From contig NZ_VTHK01000006.1 in assembly GCF_009765355.1 (NCBI RefSeq), positions 1 to 64,000 on the forward strand: a stretch of DNA of 64,000 bases, read 5' to 3'. Below are positions 17,377 to 25,889 of the stretch, one piece after another. The stretch comes from Amycolatopsis anabasis (GTDB taxonomy: Bacteria; Actinomycetota; Actinomycetes; Mycobacteriales; Pseudonocardiaceae). A program made the translations under genes and the position numbers. Within the stretch, counting starts at the first letter, position 1. Every line of letters begins with the position of its first letter. The notes under the pieces are model-generated. The model made no database searches and had not been told where the DNA came from. It was given only the letters and a program-made list of their open reading frames with translations.

Positions 17377-18762
17377 TTAGGCAAGCAGGCTGGCAGCGCG
17401 GGTGAGGACGCGGGCGGTGAGATCGGCCGAGGCGCCCAGGTACCGTTCCGGGTCCAGGAGTTCGGGCACCCGGTCCGCGAGGCCGTTGGCCAGTTCCGGG
17501 GTGGCGGCGAGCGTTTCGGCGAAGGGACGGCCTTCGTCCGCCGCCCGGCGGGCCACCCTGGCGAGCAGCTTCTTCGCGTTCGCCTTGCCCAGCGCCTCGG
17601 CCAGTTCGGCGTTGAGCCGTTCGGAAACGATACTGCCACCGGTCAGCCCGAGATTCTCACGAAGCCGCCCAGGATGCGCGATCAACCCCTCGGCCAACTC
17701 GGCGGCGGTACGCGCCGCCCCGGCGGTGAGCCGCAACGACTCCCGCAACGGCTGCCACTCCGCGTGCCAGCCACCCGCCGACCGCTCATCCTCGGCCACC
17801 AAACTCTGCACCAGAATCGACCCGTACGCCGGTACCTGGCGCGCCGCGGAAACCAGCAGCGTGGCCAGCACCGGATTCCGCTTCTGCGGCATCGCCGAAG
17901 ACACACCCCGGCCCTCACCCGCCGGTTCGGTCACCTCACCGACCTCGGTACGGGACATCATCTGCACATCCACCCCGAACTTCCCCAGCGCCCCGGCCAC
18001 GAACGCGCACGCCGCACCAAGATCCGCGATCGGCGTGCGCAACGCGTGCCACGGCACGACCGGTTCGGCCAGCCCCGCCTCCTCGGCGAAGACACGCACC
18101 AGCTCCACACCCCCACCGGCCGGGGAACCCGTGGCCAGCCGCGCATACGCCACATAGGACGCACACGTACCCGCCGCACCACCCAGCTGCGCCGGAAGCA
18201 CCACCCGCGACACCCGCTCGAACGCGTCCAGCACCAGCTGCAACCACCCGGCGGCCTTGAGCCCGAACGTGATCGGCACCGCATGCTGGGTCAGCGTCCG
18301 CCCAGCCATCGGGGTGTTCCGATGCTCGGCCGCGAGCCGCGCCAGCGCCCACCCGGTTCGCCGCAAATCGGCCTCCACCACGGCCAGCACCCGACCCGAC
18401 AAGACCATCGCCGCCGAATCCAGGATGTCCTGACTGGTGCCACCACGATGCACGTACTCCGCGGCCGCCGGATCCCGCGCGGCGACCGCCGCGGTGAACC
18501 GCTCCACCAGCACCACCACCGGATTCGCCGCACCCCGCGCCCGTTCGGCGACCTCGAGCAGATCCACCCCGTCCCCGCGCGCCACCGATTCGATCACCGC
18601 GGCCGCCGAACCCGGCACCACACCCAACCGCGCCTGCGCCCGAGCCAACGCCGCCTCGACATCCACCATGGCCCGCAACCAGGCCTCATCCGACACCAGC
18701 GCCCCCAGCCCGGTCCCCGCCCACACCGGGGCGAGCAGACCGGAATCGGTGCCGGGAGTCAC
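17377..18762 (-). CDS. creD: Nitrosuccinate lyase (CreD-like, fumarase/aspartase superfamily)
   Basis: The 461-aa protein belongs to the 3-carboxy-muconate cycloisomerase branch of the fumarase/aspartase superfamily: TSQDILDSA (about 109-117), TQHAVPITFG (about 158-167) and the signature SSAMPQKRNP (288-297). CreD in the cremeomycin pathway belongs to this branch and eliminates nitrous acid from nitrosuccinate, leaving fumarate. The gene overlaps the stop of a CreE-like monooxygenase (GTGA, GTG at 18762), the exact pairing of the aspartate-nitrosuccinate pathway. No protocatechuate-degradation genes are nearby, which argues against true PcaB. Confidence 0.87.
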   Translation of the reverse strand: MTPGTDSGLLAPVWAGTGLGALVSDEAWLRAMVDVEAALARAQARLGVVPGSAAAVIESVARGDGVDLLEVAERARGAANPVVVLVERFTAAVAARDPAAAEYVHRGGTSQDILDSAAMVLSGRVLAVVEADLRRTGWALARLAAEHRNTPMAGRTLTQHAVPITFGLKAAGWLQLVLDAFERVSRVVLPAQLGGAAGTCASYVAYARLATGSPAGGGVELVRVFAEEAGLAEPVVPWHALRTPIADLGAACAFVAGALGKFGVDVQMMSRTEVGEVTEPAGEGRGVSSAMPQKRNPVLATLLVSAARQVPAYGSILVQSLVAEDERSAGGWHAEWQPLRESLRLTAGAARTAAELAEGLIAHPGRLRENLGLTGGSIVSERLNAELAEALGKANAKKLLARVARRAADEGRPFAETLAATPELANGLADRVPELLDPERYLGASADLTARVLTRAASLLA

Positions 18763-20741
18763 GGTCGGTTCTCCTCGCGCCACGGCCGGGACTCGCTCAG
18801 CACTTCGGGCTGGTCCATCGACAACGCGGCCCGCGCGATGGCGTCGGCGTCACCGAGGATCACCGAGTTCACCCCGGGCCGGATCCCCGCCGCGGTCAGC
18901 CAGTGCACGGTCTCGGTCGGCACCCCGAACGCGAACCGCTTCGGATGCGCCCGGCCGGTGAGGTCGACCAGGTGGTACGGCCGCGGGGTCACCATCAGCC
19001 CGCCGGTTTCGTAGGCCGCGGCCGGGGCGTGCTCGCCTTCGGGAATCCGGTACCCGCGCCCCTGCCCGGTGGACACCAGGTAGCGCAGCAGCGGATCGGT
19101 GGTCCGCTCGATGTCGACCTCCGGCAGCCGCGCCTCCACCAGGGTCGTCACGTCGTACTGGGTCCCGGGCAGGCTGGTCGCGCCGACGCGGAAGCTCCGG
19201 CCGCCCGGCGCGGGCCCGGCCACCATGCCGGGCGGCAGCACGCGCAGCACACCCGCCTCGATGAGCGCGATCATCTCCTCGATCCGCCGCACCGGCGGGC
19301 CGATCGACAGGAACGCGTTGAGCGGGTTGTACCACTGCTCGAGTTCGTCGCGGTACGAACTTCCGCTCAGGCCACCGTGATCCACCACGAGCCGGATCTC
19401 GTTGCGCAGATCGCGCAGGACGTCCACGGCGGCCTTCAGCGGGCCGCGCACGTTGCCGAGTTTGGCCTGTGCCACGTCCTCGGCCAGATAGCCGAGCAGC
19501 CAGCGGAGGTATTCGTCGTGGTCGCGGAAGAACCGGGGACCCCACGGCCGGATCACCCGGTCCCAGCTCCACCGGTGCACCGGCGCGATCTGGTAGCGGT
19601 CCAGCAGCGCCGATTCGGACAGCCCGTCGACGTCGAGTTCGGCCATCGCCACGTAATCCCGCGCGAACGCGTCCCCGGCGGCCACGCCGTCCCGTTCGGT
19701 GAGCAGGGTGCGGTGGTACGCCAGCCGCACCTCGCGGGTGATCAGCGGCCACAGGTCGCGCCGGAAGCGCAACGGTCTGCCCTCGGCGACCCGGGAGCGG
19801 AACCAGCGGATCACCTCCGGGGTGAGGAACTTCGGCTCGTGCCGCCCCGCGGCGCCCTTCTGGTTCTCTCCCCTCGCGTGGTATGGAATCCCGCGCCGCG
19901 AACCGGCGAGCATCAGGGGCTCGCGGCCGGACGGCAGGTACTTCAACCGGCCGGACGCCCGGCGGAAGGTCCCGCCGCGGCCGGCGGTCAGCAGGGCCAG
20001 GTAGTCGAAGAAGTTCAGGCCCATTCCGCGCAATGCCACGGATTCGCCCGCGCGGATCCGGTCCAGAGCCACATCGGCGGGATTGCCCGGCGGGAAGTAC
20101 CGCAGCCCGCGTTCCTCGGCGAACCGGAGCAGCGCGCGTTCCGTTTCGGTCGGTTCCATACCGACGTGCCCCTGCGCCAGCACCACCGCGTCCACATCGG
20201 CGAGCCGGGTGCCGTCGTCGAGGGTCACCACCTGCGTGCCGTCGACGTTGTCGTCGAGCGCGACCGCGACCCGGCGGTGCGAGACGATCGAAACCCGTGC
20301 CGGTGCGGTGCTCACCACGCGCCGCAGCACCCAGCCGACGTAATGGCCGTAGAACGACCGGGACGGATAGGCGTCCGGGGTCAGGCGCCGCGCTTCGGCG
20401 AGCACCTTCTCGGGATACTCGTCCAGCCCGTCCATCACCGTGAGCACCCGGGCCCAGTCGTACAGGCTCGGGCCGGTCACCACCGGCCCGCGGCAGTCCA
20501 CGCTGTCGTCGGTGAACATGGTGACCTGCGAGGCCACGGTGTTCATCAGCAGTTCGCCGGGCTGCGCGGTGCGCCACACCCGGCCACCGCCGTCGCATTC
20601 CGCGTCGATCAGGTGCACGGTAATCGGTGCGCCGGGGGCCATCGCGTTGGCGCAAATGCGTTCCACCACCGACACACCGCGCGGACCCGCGCCCACGACG
20701 CAGATCACCAGGGAATCAGAACCGACCTCGTCGACCGACAT
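18759..20741 (-). CDS. creE: Aspartate N-monooxygenase making nitrosuccinate (CreE-like)
   Basis: The 660-aa flavoprotein opens with the FAD motif VVGAGPRGVSVVER (about 15-28), has an NAD(P)-site-like ALRGMGLNFFDYLALL and a long C-terminal part typical of the CreE/FzmM group. These enzymes oxidise the amine of L-aspartate stepwise to a nitro group with NADPH and O2. I chose ATG 20741: GGAGG sits 5 nt upstream, whereas the longer reading to GTG 20807 has a weak site. It is translationally coupled to creD. Together they should feed nitrous acid to the ligase at 7158. A generic FAD/NAD(P)-binding protein would lack this pairing. Confidence 0.87.
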   Translation of the reverse strand: MSVDEVGSDSLVICVVGAGPRGVSVVERICANAMAPGAPITVHLIDAECDGGGRVWRTAQPGELLMNTVASQVTMFTDDSVDCRGPVVTGPSLYDWARVLTVMDGLDEYPEKVLAEARRLTPDAYPSRSFYGHYVGWVLRRVVSTAPARVSIVSHRRVAVALDDNVDGTQVVTLDDGTRLADVDAVVLAQGHVGMEPTETERALLRFAEERGLRYFPPGNPADVALDRIRAGESVALRGMGLNFFDYLALLTAGRGGTFRRASGRLKYLPSGREPLMLAGSRRGIPYHARGENQKGAAGRHEPKFLTPEVIRWFRSRVAEGRPLRFRRDLWPLITREVRLAYHRTLLTERDGVAAGDAFARDYVAMAELDVDGLSESALLDRYQIAPVHRWSWDRVIRPWGPRFFRDHDEYLRWLLGYLAEDVAQAKLGNVRGPLKAAVDVLRDLRNEIRLVVDHGGLSGSSYRDELEQWYNPLNAFLSIGPPVRRIEEMIALIEAGVLRVLPPGMVAGPAPGGRSFRVGATSLPGTQYDVTTLVEARLPEVDIERTTDPLLRYLVSTGQGRGYRIPEGEHAPAAAYETGGLMVTPRPYHLVDLTGRAHPKRFAFGVPTETVHWLTAAGIRPGVNSVILGDADAIARAALSMDQPEVLSESRPWREENRP

Positions 20742-20855
20742 CATTCCTCCGGCTATCTGCCGTACTCGATCCCCGGCGGCAAGTGAATGCGAAGAACTGA
20801 GTTCCACCTTCGCAGTGCCCGCTAAAGAACCGAGCGAACGCGGTCAGCGCGCGGA

Positions 20856-21443
20856 TCACGCGAGGCCGAAGTCACCCCAGCCGTCCGCCAACCGGGCGAA
20901 GATCTCGTTCAGCGCTCGCGCGGGATCCTCCCGGCCGTGCACCAGGCTCCGGGCCTGCAGGGCGAAATGGGCGAGGGCCACCACGGTCAGGTCGTCCGCC
21001 GCGGCGCCGGTGGTCTCGGCGATGGCCCGGGCGAGCGCCGCCTCGTGCCGCATCCACATGCGGTGCCCGTACTCCCGCAGCGCCGGGGTGCTCTCCACGA
21101 GCCGAAGGAAGGCCCGCATCTCGGGCTCCGCGGCGTCGGCGGCGGAGCGCACCGCCACCAGGTGCTCGCGCAGGGCCTCGACCACCGGCACCCCGGGCGC
21201 GCGGTCGCGCACCGCCGCCACCAGGGCGGCTTCCAGGTTCGCGTCCTCGTCGAAGACCAGCGCTTCCTTGCCGGGGAAGTGCTTGAACAGCGTCGTGACC
21301 GCGACATCGGCGGCGTCGGCGACGTCCTTGACGCTCACCTGGTCGTAGCCGCGTTCCAGGAACAGCCGCAGCGCGGCGTCGGAGATGGCACGGCGGGTCT
21401 GCGCCTTCTTGCGTTCCCGGCGCCCGACGGGTTGCTCGGTCAT
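20856..21443 (-). CDS. TetR-family regulator of the TetX-like gene
   Basis: The 195-aa TetR repressor has an N-terminal helix-turn-helix (about 15-60, VSVKDVADAADVAVTTLFKHFPGKEALVF) and a ligand domain. It is divergent from the TetX-like monooxygenase with 82 bp between the starts, which hold two copies of a probable operator. It lies 114 nt upstream of creE on the same strand, so read-through into creE is possible. ATG 21443 is the only start that leaves the operators outside the gene. Confidence 0.88.
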   Translation of the reverse strand: MTEQPVGRRERKKAQTRRAISDAALRLFLERGYDQVSVKDVADAADVAVTTLFKHFPGKEALVFDEDANLEAALVAAVRDRAPGVPVVEALREHLVAVRSAADAAEPEMRAFLRLVESTPALREYGHRMWMRHEAALARAIAETTGAAADDLTVVALAHFALQARSLVHGREDPARALNEIFARLADGWGDFGLA

Positions 21444-21450
21444 CGGGACA

Positions 21451-21489
21451 CAATACCCCAATCGTGTATTGGTTCCAAACGTGTAGTTG
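21451..21489. promoter_or_regulatory. Tandem TetR operators
   Basis: CCAATCGTGTATTGG (21458-21472, a CCAAT/ATTGG dyad around CGTGT) and CCAAACGTGTAGTTG (21475-21489) are direct repeats of one site, 17 bp apart. CAATAC/GTATTG also pair at 21451-21456 and 21466-21471. They fill the gap between the divergent TetR and TetX-like genes. Confidence 0.65.
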
Positions 21490-21525
21490 TTGCACTTTCG
21501 TAATGGCCGTGCTTCGCTGACGATC

Positions 21526-22662
21526 ATGAACAGTGCGCCCCGCATCGCGATAATTGGCGCCGGCCCCGGCGGTTTGACTTGCGCGAACATCCTGCAACGG
21601 CACGGCATTCCGGTCACCGTCGCCGAGCGCGACGCCGCTCCCGACACCCGGCCCCAGGGCGGCACGCTGGACCTGCACGCCGACTCCGGTCAGCTCGCGC
21701 TGAGCGCGGCGGGCCTGCTCGACGAGTTCCTGGCGATCTCCCGCCCCGAGGGGCAGGAGACGCGGTTGCTGGACCGCGCGGGAACCGAACTGTTCCGCCA
21801 CACGCCCCGCCCCGGCGAACTCGCCAAACCCGAGATCGACCGCGGGCAGTTGCGCCGCCTCCTGCTCGACGCCCTGGCGCCGGGCACCGTCCGGTGGGGC
21901 CGCGCCCTGCGGACGGTGCGTCCGCTCGGCGACGGAACCCACCGGGCGGTCTTCGAAGACGGCAGCACCGGCGACTTCGACCTGGTCGTCGGCGCCGACG
22001 GGGCGTGGTCCCGGGTCCGGCCGCTGCTCTCGGACGCCACGCCCGGCTACACCGGGATCACGTTCGTGGAGACCGGGCTCGACGATGCCGACACCCGCCA
22101 CGCCGCACTCGCCGAGCTGATCGGCCGCGGCATGATGATGGCCCTCGCCCCGGACCGGTGCCTGTTCGCGCAGCGCAACAGCAACCACCACATCCGCGTC
22201 TACGTCGCCTTCCGCGGCCCGCGCGACTGGTACCGGGCCGCCGGTGTCGATCTCCGCGACCCGCGGGCCGTGCGCGCCGCGCTGCTGGCGAAGTTCGCCG
22301 ACTGGGACTCCTCGTTGCTGGCGATGGTGCGGGACGCCGACGGCGGTTTCGTCAACCGCCCGCTGTTCGCGCTGCCCGTCGGGCACTCCTGGGACCACGT
22401 TCCCGGCCTGACCCTGCTCGGCGACGCCGCGCACCTGATGTCGCCGTTCGCCGGGATGGGCGTGAACCTCGCCATGCTCGACGGGGCCGAACTCGCCCGG
22501 GCCGTGCTCACCGAGTCCGGCCTCGCCGCCGCCGTGAAGGCCTACGAAACGACCATGCTGCCCCGTTCCGCCGAGGCCGCCCGGGACTCCGCGACGGGGT
22601 GCGAGAACTCGTTCGCCGCCGACGCCCCCTACCGCACCCTCCGGGAATGGCGGCGGCACTGA
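21526..22662 (+). CDS. TetX-like FAD-dependent monooxygenase
   Basis: The 378-aa flavoprotein has RIAIIGAGPGGLTCANILQ (FAD site), the RPQGGTLDLHADSGQ segment and GDAAHLMSPFAGMGVNLAMLDGAELA. This series closely follows TetX, the tetracycline-inactivating hydroxylase. It could inactivate an aromatic antibiotic or hydroxylate another ring. Its own TetR faces it, the layout of an inducible detoxification unit. Activity on tetracyclines cannot be claimed. ATG 21526 fits the family start. Confidence 0.85.
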   Translation: MNSAPRIAIIGAGPGGLTCANILQRHGIPVTVAERDAAPDTRPQGGTLDLHADSGQLALSAAGLLDEFLAISRPEGQETRLLDRAGTELFRHTPRPGELAKPEIDRGQLRRLLLDALAPGTVRWGRALRTVRPLGDGTHRAVFEDGSTGDFDLVVGADGAWSRVRPLLSDATPGYTGITFVETGLDDADTRHAALAELIGRGMMMALAPDRCLFAQRNSNHHIRVYVAFRGPRDWYRAAGVDLRDPRAVRAALLAKFADWDSSLLAMVRDADGGFVNRPLFALPVGHSWDHVPGLTLLGDAAHLMSPFAGMGVNLAMLDGAELARAVLTESGLAAAVKAYETTMLPRSAEAARDSATGCENSFAADAPYRTLREWRRH

Positions 22663-22710
22663 CCCATACGTCCACTATGGACAAACGGCCGCCTCGCGTA
22701 TGGTTGATGC

Positions 22711-23091
22711 GTGGGTCGGCGGCTCGCGAAGACGTGCGCGCGGTGGGTGCTGCTGTGCGCCCTGGCGCTCGGCGTGGTCGCGATGCACCACGTCGGCGCC
22801 GAGGGGCATCCGGGCGCCGCGCACGCGATGTCGGCGCCGATGCTCGAATCCGCCACGCCGCAGGCGAGCGGTGAGCACCCGGCGACCGGTGGCCAGCACG
22901 ATCCGTTCCACCTGTGCCTGGCCGTCCTGGCCGGGTTCGCCGCGCTCGTGCTGTCCCTCTGGCTGCTGTTCACCCGGCGCGCCCCCGATCCCGCGGCGAC
23001 CATCCGCACGGCGAGCCGCGCCCTGGCCAGGTCTCCCCCGCCCCGGCCCGGACGGGATCTCCTCCTCACCACCTGCGTGTTCCGGCTGTGA
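22711..23091 (+). CDS. DUF6153 membrane protein
   Basis: The 126-aa protein has an N-terminal membrane segment (about 10-25), a His/Met-rich loop (MHHVGAEGHPGAAHAM, then GEHPATGGQHDPFH) and a second membrane helix (about 68-88). It fits the DUF6153 family. The start is GTG 22711. A DUF305 lipoprotein gene follows 68 nt later; the two often travel together and the His/Met-rich outer loop suggests metal, perhaps copper, handling. That function is an inference. Confidence 0.7.
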   Translation: MGRRLAKTCARWVLLCALALGVVAMHHVGAEGHPGAAHAMSAPMLESATPQASGEHPATGGQHDPFHLCLAVLAGFAALVLSLWLLFTRRAPDPAATIRTASRALARSPPPRPGRDLLLTTCVFRL

Positions 23092-23159
23092 TCGGCCCGC
23101 ACCGCGCCTTCGCGGTGCCCGCTGACCTGCCCGGATACCCCTTCCAGTGAGGAAACACC

Positions 23160-23744
23160 ATGCGTACCACCAGAATCGTCGCCCTCGTCCTGTCCGCTTT
23201 CGCCACCACCGCCGTGCTGGCGGGCTGCTCCGGTGGCGATGAACACTCGACCATGCCCGGCACATCGACCAGTGCCGCGGCGCGGGCGGACCACAACCAG
23301 GCGGACGTGACGTTCGCGCGGCAGATGATCCCGCACCACCAGCAGGCCGTGGAGATGGCGAAACTGGTGCCCTCGCGGACGCGGAACGCGCAGGTCGTCG
23401 ACCTGGCGAACCGCGTCCAGCAGGCCCAGGATCCGGAGATCCGGCTGATGACCGGCTGGCTGACCGCCTGGGCCGCCCCGGCCTCGATGGGCCACGACGG
23501 CCACGGCGGTATGCCCGGGATGATGGCGCCGGATGCGATGACCGCGCTCGGCCAGGCCAGGGACGCCGACTTCGACCGGCGGTGGCTGAGCATGATGATC
23601 GAGCACCACCAGGGCGCGATCACCATGGCCGAAGCCGAGCTCCGGGATGGTTCGAACGCCGAAGCCAAGCAGTTGGCCCAGCGGATCATCGACGCCCAGC
23701 GCGGCGAGATCACCACGATGAACGCCCTGCTCGGCACCAGCTGA
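23160..23744 (+). CDS. DUF305 lipoprotein
   Basis: The 194-aa lipoprotein has a lipobox (VLAGCSG, Cys about 22) and two DUF305 half-repeats, each with the hallmark (M/I)IPHHQQAVEMA and MIEHHQGAITMAEAEL, plus a His/Gly/Met-rich linker (MGHDGHGGMPGMM). The family is a periplasmic or surface helical bundle often linked to copper. It is co-directional with the DUF6153 gene and ends in a strong hairpin. Confidence 0.88.
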   Translation: MRTTRIVALVLSAFATTAVLAGCSGGDEHSTMPGTSTSAAARADHNQADVTFARQMIPHHQQAVEMAKLVPSRTRNAQVVDLANRVQQAQDPEIRLMTGWLTAWAAPASMGHDGHGGMPGMMAPDAMTALGQARDADFDRRWLSMMIEHHQGAITMAEAELRDGSNAEAKQLAQRIIDAQRGEITTMNALLGTS

Positions 23745-23785
23745 GCGCACCGTCCCCGATGCGGCGTTCGGGGCGTTGAATGACA

Positions 23786-23830
23786 CCAATGTGGCTTTCG
23801 GGGCGTCCAGTGCCCCGAAAGCCACATTGG
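23786..23830. terminator. Perfect 19-bp hairpin terminator
   Basis: CCAATGTGGCTTTCGGGGC and its exact complement enclose a 7-nt loop GTCCAGT, starting 41 nt after the DUF305 stop. The arm sequence is shared with the dispersed repeat at 10-362 and 45677-45963, where the hairpin is imperfect, so this element belongs to the same family. Confidence 0.85.
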
Positions 23831-23936
23831 GGGACTTCGGTACCGGGGGCCCGCATGGACGCCCGCTCCCCGTCCCGAGACCAGAAAACCTCATCGGGAG
23901 CTTTCCGGGGGACGTATTCTGTGACGCGGAGGTGTC

Positions 23937-24299
23937 ATGCGGCCACTGGGTGAACTCGAAGCGGCGATCATGGACGTGCTGTGGCGCACGCGCGAACCGA
24001 TGCGGGTGCGCGAGGTGCTCGAGCAGCTCAACCAGCGCCGCAACCTCGCCTACACCACGGTGATGACCGTGCTGGACAACCTGCACCGCAAGGACTGGGT
24101 GCGGCGCGATGTGGACGGACGCGCGTACCGGTACCGCCCGGCGACCAGCCGCGAGGAGGCCGCCGCCCGCGCCCTGCGGGACGTGCTGGACTCCACCGGT
24201 GATCCGGAGTCGGTCCTGCTGCACTTCGCGAAGTCGGTGTCCCCCAGCGAATCCGAGGTGCTGCGCCGGGCCCTCCGCAAACGACCGGGGAAGCGATGA
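23937..24299 (+). CDS. BlaI/MecI-family repressor
   Basis: The 120-aa protein has the BlaI winged helix (LGELEAAIMDVLWRTREPMRVREVLEQL, AYTTVMTVLDNLHRKDWVRR) and a short dimerisation tail. It overlaps the downstream M56 protease gene by ATGA. BlaI-like repressors are released when a partner BlaR1-type protease cleaves them. The targets in this organism are unknown. Confidence 0.9.
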   Translation: MRPLGELEAAIMDVLWRTREPMRVREVLEQLNQRRNLAYTTVMTVLDNLHRKDWVRRDVDGRAYRYRPATSREEAAARALRDVLDSTGDPESVLLHFAKSVSPSESEVLRRALRKRPGKR

Positions 24300-25237
24300 T
24301 CCTCGCCGCCGCCCTCCTGCTCGGCGCCGCACTGGTCATCTGGTGGGCGCCGCGGCCGTTGCACCGCCTGGCGCTGTCCAGAATGGACCCCCGCGCGGTG
24401 ATCGCCTGCTGGCTGGCCGCGGTGACCGGGGTCGCGGTCAGCGTGATCGCCGCGGTGACCCTGCTCGCGTTGCCCCACCACGGGCCCGCCGGGGCGATCG
24501 CGCACGCGCTGAACGCGAGCTGGGCCGGATACGGCCACGAGGATTTCCCGGACCTCGACCAGATCGTGGCCGTCCCGTGCCTGGTGATCGTGACGGCCGT
24601 GGCGTGGCGGCTCGGGAAGTCCGCGGTCATCCGGCGGCGGCGCAGCACCCTGCTGCAGGACCGGCACCTGGAGGCGCTGCGCATCCTGCACCCGGATTCC
24701 TCAGGCGACGTGCGAACCCTGTGGCTCGACCACGACCGGCCGATGGCCTACAGCGTGGGCGGCCGGCAGGCACTCGTGGTCGCCACCCAGGGGCTCGCCG
24801 ATCGGCTGTCCACTCAGGAGCTTCGCGCGGTGTTCGCGCACGAGCACGCCCACCTGCGGGGGCGGCATCACCGCCTGATCGGGTTCGCCGAGGTCGTCGG
24901 CAAGGCGTTGTGGTTCCTGCCGCTGACCCGGCAGGCCCCGGTGGCCTTGCGCATCCTCGCCGAACTCGCCGCCGACCGCGCGGCCGCCGCCGAATGCGGC
25001 ATCGATCCGCTGCGCTCCGCCCTGGTCACCCTGTGCGGGAGCGACTGCCCACCGCAATCCCTGGCCATGTCCGGCGCCGACACCCACCTCCGCCTGCAAC
25101 GCCTGGCAACCGCGGGCCCGATCTCCCGCGCACGCACCCACCTGCTGGCCGCGGCCAGCATCACCACCGCCGCCCTGGCCCCCCTACTCACCGCCAGCAC
25201 CCTATTACTCTGCGCCGACCTAACCCTCCGCCTCTAA
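24296..25237 (+). CDS. M56-family membrane metalloprotease (BlaR1-like, no sensor domain)
   Basis: The 313-aa integral membrane protein has four hydrophobic segments and a zinc motif FAHEHAHLRGRHH (HExxH, about 183-187), with the downstream glutamate in ELAADRAAAAECG. It lacks the penicillin-binding sensor domain of BlaR1, as most actinobacterial members do. It is translationally coupled to the BlaI-like gene. It probably acts on a membrane or cytosolic partner, possibly BlaI itself. Confidence 0.85.
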   Translation: MILAAALLLGAALVIWWAPRPLHRLALSRMDPRAVIACWLAAVTGVAVSVIAAVTLLALPHHGPAGAIAHALNASWAGYGHEDFPDLDQIVAVPCLVIVTAVAWRLGKSAVIRRRRSTLLQDRHLEALRILHPDSSGDVRTLWLDHDRPMAYSVGGRQALVVATQGLADRLSTQELRAVFAHEHAHLRGRHHRLIGFAEVVGKALWFLPLTRQAPVALRILAELAADRAAAAECGIDPLRSALVTLCGSDCPPQSLAMSGADTHLRLQRLATAGPISRARTHLLAAASITTAALAPLLTASTLLLCADLTLRL

Positions 25238-25550
25238 ACCCAGCACAAAACTCGCCACACACGGCGACCTACCAAGGATCCCAAGCAGAAGCCCCACAAC
25301 ACCAAACGCCCACCTACGGGGTCCGGGGGCTCGCCCCCCGGCTGGGGCGTGGGGGCTGGGCCCCCACAAAAACACCTGCAGCGCCCCACCGGTCTGCGCC
25401 TTCCGCAGACACACTCCCCCGGGGGGCGCTGGGTAAGGGCCCCAGGGGGACAAAGCCCCTACCCAGCGAGGCGCGACGGCTTGGCTCGTGGGGGGAGCGA
25501 GCACTTGCTGCGTCGCGCGAGCAGCCGGCTGCGGTGCATCCCGCGATAAC

Positions 25551-25575
25551 CAGCTACTAGCGGCAATAGTAGCTG
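25551..25575. repeat. Perfect 9-bp inverted repeat
   Basis: CAGCTACTA and TAGTAGCTG flank GCGGCAA. It marks the switch from GC-rich to AT-rich intergenic DNA. It could be a terminator reading from the left or a binding site. Confidence 0.6.
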
Positions 25576-25825
25576 CTATCTCCGCCGAACGCCAGTAACG
25601 CGTGCCGCTAGAACACCGTTTAACTCACTCATTTCCGGTGTAACCCACGAAGATCACAAAAACAAATCGAATCGGATAAGTCACACACACTTCCCTTTAC
25701 CCGGCCACAGCCGCCGAACTTGGTGCACCAGAAGGGATCCCGCGAGCGGGACAACCAAAGACCGGCCGCTCACGGGTTATGCAAACGTATGCATCGCGGC
25801 AATTTGGGTACATGTGTCCCACATT

Positions 25826-25889
25826 TGCGAACGTCGAACTCTCGTGCACGAACGTGCAATTCACATGCCGGGAAAGTGGAACTCGCGTA
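25826..25889. repeat. Degenerate copies of the 21-bp repeat
   Basis: Three consecutive 21-22 bp units share the GAACGTGCAA(C/T)TC pattern with the tandem array at 17279-17362, but are clearly decayed. They lie in an AT-rich gap with no gene. Confidence 0.5.

Noticed and set aside
17377..18762. True 3-carboxy-cis,cis-muconate cycloisomerase (pcaB)
   Set aside because: No other protocatechuate genes are present, and the gene is coupled to a CreE-like monooxygenase, which fits nitrosuccinate lyase.
25323..25367. Origin or attachment site suggested by strong palindromes
   Set aside because: No integrase, replication gene or tRNA end is nearby; such GC-rich hairpins are common between actinomycete genes.
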